This document shows positions 55,746-64,000 of a stretch of 64,000 bases of DNA, in pieces. Source of the DNA: Argyresthia goedartella (Eukaryota > Arthropoda > Insecta > Lepidoptera > Argyresthiidae); contig OX463806.1 of assembly GCA_949825045.1 (NCBI GenBank), positions 45,594,208 through 45,658,207 of the forward strand, in the 5' to 3' direction. The position numbers and the translations under genes are program-made. Position 1 is the first letter of the stretch, and each line of letters opens with the position of its first letter. Below the pieces are notes generated by a model, which did not search any database, had not been told where the DNA came from, and saw nothing but the letters and a program-made list of their open reading frames with translations.

Positions 55746-57755
55746 AGTAGGTCATCCGCTAAAGTCCTTCCGCTGTCATGTTTCCGCGTACCTAATTAGT
55801 TAATTCAGTCGCCAAAACAATAACTCGATGCTAGTTTATATTGAAAAAAAAAACGAAAATTGATTACTTAGCTGCTACTTTTTACTTTATACTAGTCTCC
55901 GCAATTAGTCGCCAACTTATTATTTTTGCTACCCCCTTTAATTTTTTATAAATCCCTAAATCAGATTAATTTGTCGCCGCGTTAAATACATGCCCTTTAC
56001 ATTAAGAATTTTTGGGCTTTATCATCAAAGCCATACGGTATCTTTGTGTCTTAATTTAGGTCCTGGTCAACAAACCATATCCTTACATCATTTCAAACAG
56101 GGACTCAAAATTTTTCAATTAAGCTACTAACGACGCACATCTTCATTGGGGGAGCACGAAAATTTACGCATCAAATTGTAGGTATGGAACTATAGCCGAC
56201 TCTTATGTACAAAGAAATAAAGGTCAAACATCTCAACTCCCTTACTTTTTGGGAAGGCACATCAAGTTTTAGTAGTACCGTAGAACGAATTCATACAAGT
56301 AGTAATTGCAATAGTTATATTGAATCAAATGCCGATATATTTTGCTTGGTACCGTCATGTGTCCGTAGCTGAGGCGATGGACTATTCCCCTGTCAAGCGA
56401 CGCTCGTCGTCGCGGCGATATTGAATTGCATGCGGATTGGACGACGATTCATTCGGACGTAAGGGAGGTTGCACAAGGCAGTTAAAAATCGTGACTATCG
56501 CTAGAATGTCGACTTAGCGACAAAAAAATATTTGACAGGATCTATCTAAAACTAACTTTAACATATAAATTATATAATTAAAACAGTTTTAGACAGTAGG
56601 TTTCGTACATTGCAATTCAGTTTTACTTATATTTTTTATTATCAGGGTACTTTATAAGGAACCTGTATATAATAACTTCATGCGGAGTATCTGTCTGTCT
56701 GTCTGTCAATACCCTTCAATACGCGGCGCAGATGTACATATTTGTACGTTTAGCTAATTATCGAACAGCTCATCCTTGCGTGATGTGTGGTAAGCCCATC
56801 GCCTGAGTTTATGTGATGAGCCTGTTTTCAAGTAAATATGTGGTTTTAGGAAATAAGCTTTCTGAACCTGTATCTTTATTCTCTATCTTTGAAGGCGTCT
56901 ACCATCCTTCAAGATAGAACGCGAATGCGACTGTTTTTTGACGGATTTTAATGAACTAAATCTCAAGTTTAACAGTTGCCATTAAAAAAAAATGCAATTA
57001 AATTGAAATTGGCAATACCTGTCACAGAAAGAGAATTAGCTACTGGACATTTCGTATTGAGTCTAGTTGGCAATACTCGGGGCTTCGCTAACGCTATTAA
57101 CAGTCAGTCCAGTCCTATCAAATCCACACAACGTCATAATCTAATTGCCACTTGCATCTTTTATGTTTTTTCTAGCAAGTCGTTTTAAAAACAGCACGAA
57201 TGCTAGCTTAAGCAGTGTTGTGGCGAGCGAAGCCATCGCAATTCTGTGCTGTGGAAAACAATTCTAAACATTGCTGCTGATTTTTTTGCTGCCGACAAAT
57301 GCAGGTTTTTATTGCGACAAACGCGCTTTTTCATCGCGACAAACGCGCGTTTTTATCAAGATACGTGTGCAAAGGTCACTTCTGCTAAGGGCGCGGTTGC
57401 GTTTTCTCAACGTACGAATCGCGACAAGTGCGCTTCATCCGCGCCGTCAGAAACAGCAGTGTGCAACCTCCTTAAGAGCAATATAAATCAGCAATCGATT
57501 CTATATCGTGCGAGCTGAGAAAAGTGCGTCTCAGTCGCGATGTTATTCATTACCTGTATTTTTTCACTTTGCTATACATCCATACAATTTAAAGTAGTAG
57601 GACCTACTACACTGAAAGCAACTTTGCACAATTTATACTTCACCATGTTGACTGAAAATACTTAAAGAGTTAATGCCCCGTGATACATCAATGTATTAAA
57701 CCGGTGCAACCACGAGACACGACACGAGTCATAAAATAGTTTGTCTATTTTTCAG

Positions 57756-57992
57756 AGGAAGGCCGCAATCCGAACCAAAAGAAATACCAGTGCAATAACT
57801 GCAAGCAAATATTCGACCAACTATCCGCATTCAAGCAACATTTTAAAGCGTTCTCCAGAAAGATCGAGTTAAGGGCGCACGCTCTTAAAACGCATAAGAT
57901 GTTCATTTGTGAGGAATGCGACTTCATCTTTGAGAAAAACGAGGATTTGGCGAAACATATTATGCTGAGGCATGCCACAGTTACTGAGGAAG
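57756..57992 (+). CDS. Zinc-finger gene exon 2
   Basis: Follows ATTTTTCAG and ends GAGGAAG before GTAAGA; 237 bases, phase 1 at both sides. YQCNNCKQIFDQLSAFKQHF is finger-like but the second His is displaced; FICEECDFIFEKNEDLAKHI with LRH is a regular C2H2 finger. Confidence 0.88.
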
Positions 57993-58309
57993 GTAAGATG
58001 CCACATACTTAAACCCTATTTCAGTCGTATTTGCGCTGAAAAACTGTGCTGCATCTGACTAGGCATCGAAATATTTCTTTATATTTGCAGGTCCTTTGTT
58101 GTTAACTTGGGTTGTTGTTTTATTTTTGTGAATCATGAATACTTCACTGTCCTAAAAATATATTTCCCTAATCTATGGCGAACACAATAAGGCAATCTCC
58201 TTGGCCAGTACTGTTATGTGATCAGATCACACACTGCTAGCTGATATTTAATATTAGTTTGGCTATCTAAAAAAAAAACATAACATCACCATTCAATAGT
58301 CCAATTTTG

Positions 58310-58595
58310 CGTGACTGGGGGCTAGCCCATTTCCATTACACATATCACACAGAGCTTCACTAATTTTCCCCCAAAGGGTTGGCAGAGGCACGATTATGCC
58401 CACGTTAGGCAGTTATTCGATACTGCATTTTGCGTTTTGGCAGCTAGCCCATCGCCGCAGCTATGGAGATTGTAGGTTTCCTCACGATGTTTTCCATTGC
58501 TGTTAGAACGTCTGTATAATGCACCGGATTCGAACCAGCAACTTCTGCATGAGAAGCGAGCGTAAAACCAATTGACCACAGAGCTCTTCTCACGG
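58310..58595 (-). mobile_element. tRNA-derived SINE (family C), copy 2
   Basis: Minus strand: head with TGGTCAATTGGTTTTACGC (A-box-like) and GCTGGTTCGAATCCGG (B box) near 58525-58570, body to TGGCAGAGGCACGATTATGC. It lies in intron 2 of the zinc-finger gene. Confidence 0.75.
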
Positions 58596-58655
58596 AGTTA
58601 TTAAGGTTTTATTTTAAGTTTAATGCCTTTATTCTTATGTCTATTTCTCTTCAAG

Positions 58656-58936
58656 ACAAAGATACAAGCGAAACAGAATTCGCCGGCTTATACATAGAAA
58701 TAGAAGTGCTAAGCGAGAAGGATCTCATTATACCGAGTCCGGCGCCTCTCGAAGACATACCCAAAGCGGAGGCCGACGACACACGCGGGCACACGAAGGA
58801 CGAGAGATGCGACGCGGGTGACGTCATCGCGAAGGACGGGAGGTGCGACGCGGATGACGTCATCGCTAAGGTGATGGCGAACGAGAACTTTCTGCTGAAC
58901 TCGAAGAAGGCGAGACTGCATCGGAAGAACAATAAG
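58656..58936 (+). CDS. Zinc-finger gene exon 3 (linker)
   Basis: Follows CTCTTCAAG and ends AATAAG before GTACGC. It encodes DKDTSETEFAGLYIEIEVLS, a duplicated segment (DERCDAGDVIAKDGRCDADD) and a basic end (SKKARLHRKNNK). GC-rich at 58740-58860, with two 36-base imperfect repeats giving the duplicated peptide. No fingers. Confidence 0.85.
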
Positions 58937-58949
58937 GTACGCCAACAGT

Positions 58950-59085
58950 AAGGGCCACTGATGGACATAGCCCTCATCTCTATAGCGGTCTATCCTCACG
59001 ATCCTGTGACCTCCCGTGCCAACCACATCCAGTGATATCTCGTCGACTTCATGATGTCGTCAGACCAACAGGCCTTTTGTCGCTC
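58950..59085 (-). mobile_element. RTE-type retrotransposon, 3' end fragment
   Basis: CCTCATCTCTATAGCG, then GATCCTGTGACCTCC and CATCCAGTGATATCTCGTCG, parallels the 3' terminal part of the minus-strand RTE copy at 36330-36420. It starts 14 bases after the exon 3 donor of the zinc-finger gene. Confidence 0.65.
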
Positions 59086-59134
59086 CTATGGTATATTTAT
59101 TATAACTCGTATATTTATTAGCCATCGCCAACTC

Positions 59135-59325
59135 TATGGTGTTGCGGTTAAGCTGTGCTTCCAAAGCAAGAGGATCCGGTTTCGAATCCCGGCTTGTGAG
59201 AAAAATAAACCTCAGGGCTTGGCTGTTTACGTGTTTGTGACGTCGCTGTTTCAGGTTCTCACAGGCACAGGGTATCCTGACGTATGTGCCTGCCTGCATG
59301 TAGATGTTATGTTATCTTAAATATA
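59135..59325 (+). mobile_element. tRNA-derived SINE (family B), copy 4
   Basis: Head TGGTGTTGCGGTTAAGCTGT with B box GGTTTCGAATCCCGG, then GTGACGTCGCTGTTTCAGGT and CACAGGGTATCCTGACGTAT. It lies in intron 3 of the zinc-finger gene. Confidence 0.78.
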
Positions 59326-59545
59326 ACTTTTCCATCGGGCAAGCAAGCGGGATCCTTAGTCATCTGCCTACTTCTGGTCGTATCTTACAGTAAACGAAAA
59401 CATTACCAGTCCGAACACAATACAATAGATTCCTAATGAACCTCTTTGTAACTCTTCACCAGCCGCAAACCTTCATACCGTCGTTGGCTAGCCCCCTGTC
59501 GCGCTATGTTTCTATGTTTAACACCACTCTTCTGCAACCTTCCAG

Positions 59546-60226
59546 GCTTGCGAAGTTTGCCACAAGCACTTCAATCGGATCGGCGACCTCAAAATACACC
59601 TGATCGAACACGTCGTTAGAAGCACCCTCAGCAAGACTCCAGTCGGCAACGAGGACGGCAAGCTTAACATCACATGTGAGGTATGCCACGTCGAAAGCTT
59701 TCGCAAAGTAGACAAATACAAAGCCCACCTGCGCGAGCACGCCAAACTCACACTGTACAGGTGCACGTTCTGTGACAAGTCTTTCAGTGACTCCAGTAAC
59801 TTCTCCAAACACAAAAAGATTCATGGCTCAAAGATACCATACCTGCAATGCGACTTGTGCCAGCGAAAGTTTTATTCAAAGAAAATGATCGCACAACATA
59901 TGGAGTATCATAAAAAGAATGCGCCATTAAAATGCGAATCTTGCGATAGAGTGTTCCATTTTAAATCAATGCTGAAGAAGCACATCAAAGGGGCACACAC
60001 TAAGGAATTGACTTCGCGATATCGCTGTCTGTTTTGCTTGGAATACTTTAGGTCGGTGAAAGAAAAGTGGGATCACGAGTGGTCGGTCCATAACGTGAGG
60101 AAGAAGATAGTAGATTGTCTGATCTGCGGGTCCAAGTTTAGGAAGTATGCCGACCTGAAACTTCATTGCAGAAATATTCACGGTATGGAAATTCCATCCG
60201 CGAAAAAGTTGGTAAATATAAGCTAA
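59546..60226 (+). CDS. Zinc-finger gene exon 4, seven C2H2 fingers
   Basis: Follows CCTTCCAG in phase 0 and ends at TAA 60224-60226. Fingers: CEVCHKHFNRIGDLKIHLIE, CEVCHVESFRKVDKYKAHLR, CTFCDKSFSDSSNFSKHKKI, CDLCQRKFYSKKMIAQHMEY, CESCDRVFHFKSMLKKHIKG, CLFCLEYFRSVKEKWDHEWS and CLICGSKFRKYADLKLHCRN, each with the final His in place. Tandem fingers of this type usually bind DNA. The 3' UTR probably extends to an AATAAA at 61012 or 61345. Confidence 0.92.
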   Translation, partial: ACEVCHKHFNRIGDLKIHLIEHVVRSTLSKTPVGNEDGKLNITCEVCHVESFRKVDKYKAHLREHAKLTLYRCTFCDKSFSDSSNFSKHKKIHGSKIPYLQCDLCQRKFYSKKMIAQHMEYHKKNAPLKCESCDRVFHFKSMLKKHIKGAHTKELTSRYRCLFCLEYFRSVKEKWDHEWSVHNVRKKIVDCLICGSKFRKYADLKLHCRNIHGMEIPSAKKLVNIS

Positions 60227-60420
60227 CTTCTAATCCGAACAGGTTAATCTAACTTTTCATCAGACTAATCTGATTGTTGATACTTTTATTTCGAGTATAT
60301 CATACTTTTTAGTTTTGAGCATTTTTTTAAAAGTTATTTCGTGTTTATTTATACTGTAGATTGTTAAGTATTTTTATTTTCTTAGTTTATTATTTTCTTG
60401 TCGGTTTTATGTACTTAAAT

Positions 60421-60542
60421 GCCTGTTCCAAGAACTCTCGCTAAACCTTATTGAATAGATCAATCATACATTTTGTATGTAATGAAATGAATAACAGATG
60501 AATTTATCACATAGAGCATATCGGAACTTTTTAAAACAGGCC
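60421..60542. mobile_element. MITE, diverged copy
   Basis: GCCTGTTCCAAGAACTCTCG and the complement of TCGGAACTTTTTAAAACAGG form inverted ends. Closer relatives lie at 60719-60825 and 61069-61175 inside the tandem duplication. Confidence 0.6.
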
Positions 60543-60680
60543 TTATTAGCTTAGGAATATATATAATTTTTCTGTTGAATTTGGTAAGATATTCTTCAGA
60601 AAAGATCAGTTTTGGTTAGGTACCTAACCTAAAAGTATCATGTGGATATATTAAGAGCTATCGAACAGTCAGAAAACATG

Positions 60681-61363
60681 TTTTCAATAACTGGTTTTAT
60701 ATTTTTTGTTATTCTTATGGCCTGTTTCAAGAAATCCCGATAAGCTCTATGTGACTCTACTAAATAGAACATTTATGGTTTATGTGTTCACAATAGAACT
60801 TATCGGGGCTTCTTGAAAACAGTCCTTTAAGATTTTTTGTCATTTAAGGTAGGTTACTATTTATTTATCTTTACTACTAGTTACTTTGTACAAGATCTCA
60901 TCGTTGATCTCCAAAAATCATGTTTTAATAAGTATATGTTACGACTAATGTCGTAACATATACTTATTTTGTTTTCGTTATACAAAATCAAGTTTTATTT
61001 AAGTTTAAAAAAATAAAGTAGTTCATTTTGTTTTCAATAACTGGTTTTATATTTTTTGTAATTCTTATGGTCTGTTTCAAGAAATCCCGGTAAGCTCTAT
61101 GTGACTCTACTATATAGAACATTTATGGTTTATGTGTTCACAATAGGACTTATCGGGGCTTCTTGAAAACAGGCCTTTACGATTTTTTATTATTTAAGGT
61201 GGGTTACTATTTATTTATCTTTACTACTAGTTACTTTGTACAAAAAGATCTCATCGTTGATCTCTAAAAATCATGTTTATTAGTCGTAACATATACTTAT
61301 TTTGTTTTCGTTATACAAAATCAAGTTTTGTTTAAGTTTAAAAAAATAAAGTAGTTCATTTTG
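60681..61363. repeat. 350-base tandem duplication in the 3' UTR region
   Basis: TTTTCAATAACTGGTTTTAT starts copies at 60681 and 61031. Both carry the same MITE (ends GGCCTGTTTCAAGAA / TTCTTGAAAACAGGCC) and an AATAAA (61012, 61345). Copy 1 has an extra arm making the palindrome 60927-60968. Confidence 0.95.
60927..60968. repeat. Perfect palindrome, 19-base arms, 4-base loop
   Basis: Arms 60927-60945 and 60950-60968 around TAAT. The sister tandem copy (61280-61312) has only one arm. Confidence 0.95.
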
Positions 61364-61684
61364 TTGCATAAATATGTTGTCAATCAATTAAACTAACAGT
61401 TAACAGCAAATTACTAACTTCTCCCGATAGGATAAAATAATATTTCGGTCAGTGGCGGATTTCATTTTAGATTATTTTCACTACACTGTTCTATGAAAAA
61501 AATACTTCTTGTTAATAAAATAAATAAATATTAGAGGACAACCTTACACAATTCGAACTAGGCCCATAGTAAGCTCAATAAGGCTTGTGTTATGGATACA
61601 AGATGACGATATATTTCATAGAGACAAATACTTATGTACATACATACACTGAAAACATCCAAGACTAAGAAACAAATATTCATG

Positions 61685-61889
61685 CTCACAGCACAAATAT
61701 TTGCCCTTACCAGGACTCCAACCCAGGACCGTCAGCTTCTTAGGCAGGGTCACTACCCGCTACGCTAGACCGTTCGCCAGATTCATGCTTCTAGCACAAA
61801 TATTTGCCCTTACCAGGATTCGAACCCAGGACCGTCAGCTTCTTAGCCAGGGTCACTCACTACCCGCTACGCTAGACCGGTCGCCAGAT
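61685..61889 (-). mobile_element. SINE with two tandem tRNA-like heads
   Basis: Minus strand. CACAAATATTTGCCCTTACC occurs at 61693 and 61795, each followed by a B box (GGACTCCAACCC, then GGATTCGAACCC) and GACCGTCAGCTTCTTAG, ending CGCTACGCTAGACCG. Heads are 102 bases apart; the SINE body lies at 61610-61680. Confidence 0.75.
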
Positions 61890-62494
61890 TATTTTTAATT
61901 ATCAATAAAATAACAAGCCATTAATATCAATATTATTAATTATTTTTAAAACATCTCACGTTAAATATAAAGCCTGTTTTACATAATCAGTTAGTTACAA
62001 TATTTTCAAAAGCATACAAACAAATCTTTCAATATGGTTTATCATTGTCATTGAAGCCGGACAGCAGACTATTACATCTCAGCACCATGCATCTGAAATT
62101 GACATCTCCCATTGTTGTTGTATCATTGAGCGCCCGTGAAAAGGAAAACCGATTGCGTATTGTAAAACTTAATGAATATGAATATCATAATTAAGTTAAT
62201 TTATCGCAGTGTTTTTGCTCGCCAGTGCGAGAGTTCTGCACAGCGAAGTTATACAAGCAACTTAGATACTTCCATATCTCACTACGATTTATTTGAATCA
62301 GATTCATTATTTTTTTGCGATGATTCCTTTGCAATTATAATAATGATAATAATAATAAGCATTTGCCAGACTGCAAACTAATTTACTTTGTAGGCCGGCC
62401 GGGATAACTTCGATTCTTATAGTTCAAAAGATCCAGCCACTGAATCTCTCCACTTGTCGATGCAATTTATATATATATATATATATATATATAT

Positions 62495-62667
62495 GTCACC
62501 GGAAAATAATACGATCCGCAAGTTTATAAATTTCCTAATATTTTTTCCGCAAGTTTATAAATATACTAACCTAACCTAACCTAACCTAGTCTAATATAAT
62601 CTAGAAGGAAGTTTATAAATTTCCTAGGAAATTTATAAATTTGCGGATCGTATTATTTTCCGGTGAC
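62495..62667. mobile_element. MITE with 43-base inverted ends and telomere-like core
   Basis: Ends 62495-62537 and 62625-62667 (GTCACCGGAAAATAATACGA onward) pair with one mismatch. The interior holds CTAACCTAACCTAACCTAAC (62566-62585), i.e. four insect telomere-type CCTAA units. It follows a (TA)n run at 62469-62494. No coding sequence. Confidence 0.85.
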
Positions 62668-62939
62668 ATTTACAAGGTGACATTTAATTAGCTGACCATA
62701 TTTTGAGGATTGACAGCAACGATCATTATGAACAACTTTCCCAAAGAAACATATGGTCGGAAGGCAAAAATATTTTTCGTCCCTCAGTACATTGACCCGA
62801 TCAGCTGATAACAAGTCACGTCTCGTAAGTAAACTCAAAGTGCTATCTCACAAAGAAAACCACCAACCAAATAAGTAAGTTAGTTTTAGGTAAGTAGACA
62901 AGCCACCCCTCCCCCCCCCCTTTTTCCTTTTTTTTTAAA

Positions 62940-62962
62940 TTATATATATATATATATATATA
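62940..62962. repeat. (TA)n microsatellite
   Basis: A run of about eleven TA units after a C-run and T-run, ending 13 bases before the start codon of the retrotransposon frame. Confidence 0.9.
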
Positions 62963-62975
62963 TTTTATTGCATTC

Positions 62976-64000
62976 ATGAGAAATTTCAAGTTTAACATTA
63001 TTCAATGGAACTGTCAAAGCCTAATACCTAAATTAAGCGAGCTGGACTCATATTTACATAATGAAAAAGTTCATATATGTCTTCTGTCTGAAACTTGGCT
63101 AGAATGCAAAAATCTTATTAATTTATCAGGTTATTCTGCCTTCAGAAAAGATCGAGCAGATGGATACGGAGGTTTAGCTATCCTGGTTCACCAATCTATA
63201 AACTGTACACTCAAAACCCTTCCAAGAAATTATAATAATAATATTGACATGCTATGTCTTGAAGTCCTTAATAGCTTTAAACTCCAACACATCATAGGTG
63301 TCTACTCTCCCTCAAACATAACAGTAAGCGTTAGAGACTACCAAGAACTTTTCAGCCACTTTTCTGAGAAAACTCTAATCGTCGGAGACTTCAACACTCA
63401 TCACACGGCTTGGTCATATACAACTGACACACGGGGTAGACTCTTATCAGATACTATCTTAGAACATAATTACGTCTTTCTTAACAATGGAGATTTTACC
63501 CGTTGTGCTCAGCTCAATGGTGATATAATATGTACATCACCTGATATCTCCTTTTGTAGTGATGATCTTGCATTCGATTTTGACTGGAACGTTACTAACG
63601 AATCTTTTGGCAGCGACCATCTTATTATTTCTATTAAAACGTTAGATAACACACAAAACTGCCAAGAAACGAAAAGAAACATCAAAAAGGCCAACTGGGC
63701 AGAGTATACACAACACATTAAGTCTGCTTGTGGAGAACTTCACCTTGAAGACAATGTACAGAGTAGCTACGATAAACTCATAGAAATAATTGAAGAAAGT
63801 ACTAACAAATATATTCCTTGTACTAAATTAAGTCATAACCCTAACAAATTCAAGCCTAAACCTTGGTGGAATCCTGATTTATCGAAGGCAGTAGCAGAGA
63901 GAAGATTATCTCTTAAAAAATTCAGGAAATCACGCACGGTTGAAAATTACTTAAGGTACAGAGAAAAAGTTGTTTATGCTCGAAAAGTAATAAAACTTGC
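62976..64000 (+). CDS. Non-LTR retrotransposon ORF2, endonuclease part (open at edge)
   Basis: An uninterrupted frame from ATG at 62976 to the window end (341 codons). MRNFKFNIIQWNCQSLIPKL, LLSETWL (catalytic Glu), GYGGLAILVHQS, VGDFNTHHTAWS (catalytic Asp/Asn/His) and SFGSDHLIISI (final Asp/His) show an intact AP-endonuclease of the Jockey/I type. It is followed by NKFKPKPWWNPDLSKAVAER, the usual start of the linker before reverse transcriptase. It lies directly after a (TA)n run. Because no lesion is seen, this copy may be young and possibly full length; the RT must lie to the right. Confidence 0.9.
   Translation, partial: MRNFKFNIIQWNCQSLIPKLSELDSYLHNEKVHICLLSETWLECKNLINLSGYSAFRKDRADGYGGLAILVHQSINCTLKTLPRNYNNNIDMLCLEVLNSFKLQHIIGVYSPSNITVSVRDYQELFSHFSEKTLIVGDFNTHHTAWSYTTDTRGRLLSDTILEHNYVFLNNGDFTRCAQLNGDIICTSPDISFCSDDLAFDFDWNVTNESFGSDHLIISIKTLDNTQNCQETKRNIKKANWAEYTQHIKSACGELHLEDNVQSSYDKLIEIIEESTNKYIPCTKLSHNPNKFKPKPWWNPDLSKAVAERRLSLKKFRKSRTVENYLRYREKVVYARKVIKL

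Larger units (their letters stand above)
54604..57755 (+). other. Intron 1 of the zinc-finger gene
   Basis: No further exon is needed by phase. It contains the 108/113-base tandem repeat (55194-55450), the G/C-tract repeat (55516-55745) and a (TCCG)n-like TCTGTCTGTCTGTCTGTC at 56690-56707. 57260-57440 holds repeated GCGACAAACGCG words of unknown origin. Confidence 0.6.
53468..60226 (+). pseudogene. C2H2 zinc-finger gene, first coding exon broken by SINE
   Basis: Likely a nuclear DNA-binding protein. Coding exons are 53468-54603 (interrupted by a SINE at 54158-54400), 57756-57992, 58656-58936 and 59546-60226; donors and acceptors agree in phase (1, 1, 0). The first ATG after the acceptor at 53454 is 53468 (MDPENTVIDSEVHNPM). 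The N-terminal 300 residues match no domain I know and lack a Cys-rich ZAD. Exon 2 has one clear finger (CEECDFIFEKNEDLAKH) and one irregular one; exon 4 has seven. As written, the frame runs into the SINE and stops at 54248-54250 before any finger, so this allele should not make the full protein unless the SINE is removed. Confidence 0.8.

Noticed and set aside
62566..62589. Interstitial telomere
   Set aside because: Only four CCTAA units and enclosed in a 173-base inverted-repeat element.

Overview
The window looks like AT-rich nuclear DNA from an insect, most likely a moth or butterfly. The evidence is one intron-rich gene with clear insect/animal PAN3 protein similarity, many tRNA-derived SINEs, and repeated copies of a (TCCG)n-bearing interspersed repeat that I know as abundant in lepidopteran genomes. 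Remains of piggyBac, FLYWCH-type MULE, hAT, IS630/Tc1-mariner and several non-LTR families are also present. There is nothing bacterial: no operons, no ribosome binding sites, no CRISPR array.

Two host genes can be rebuilt. On the minus strand, 39428 down to 9184 holds PAN3, the pseudokinase subunit of the PAN2-PAN3 poly(A) nuclease. It has 15 coding exons of 56-240 bases whose splice phases all agree; together they give 1821 coding bases (606 residues plus stop). On the plus strand, 53468-60226 holds a C2H2 zinc-finger gene with four exons in agreeing phase. Its first coding exon is broken by a SINE at 54158-54400.

Nearly everything else is mobile DNA. 1-9183 (downstream of PAN3): a piggyBac transposase with one stop and one frameshift, a SINE, a retrotransposon tail and one (TCCG)n repeat. 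9184-39428 (PAN3 introns): a mariner/IS630-like transposase, a complete-looking MULE with an 8-base target duplication, MITEs, two minisatellites, a 3.0-kb IS630-Tc1-mariner element with TA duplication and an 82-residue D-to-E spacing, a retrotransposon fragment nested in that element's catalytic domain, a nearly intact reverse transcriptase and several RTE fragments. 39429-53400: two further non-LTR elements, a 2.7-kb hAT element, and MITEs. 60227-64000: a 350-base tandem duplication, a telomere-motif MITE, and a retrotransposon endonuclease reading frame that runs off the right edge.

A recurring feature is short-loop inverted repeats with long, nearly perfect arms (12-30 bases, loops usually 4-9 bases) in at least nine places. 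At 60927-60968 a tandem sister copy without the extra arm shows that the palindrome arose by a local templated inverted insertion.

The two host genes have no evident functional link beyond proximity. I found no convincing new multi-gene system. The best leads are the DD82E element, the SINE-interrupted zinc-finger exon and the templated palindromes.
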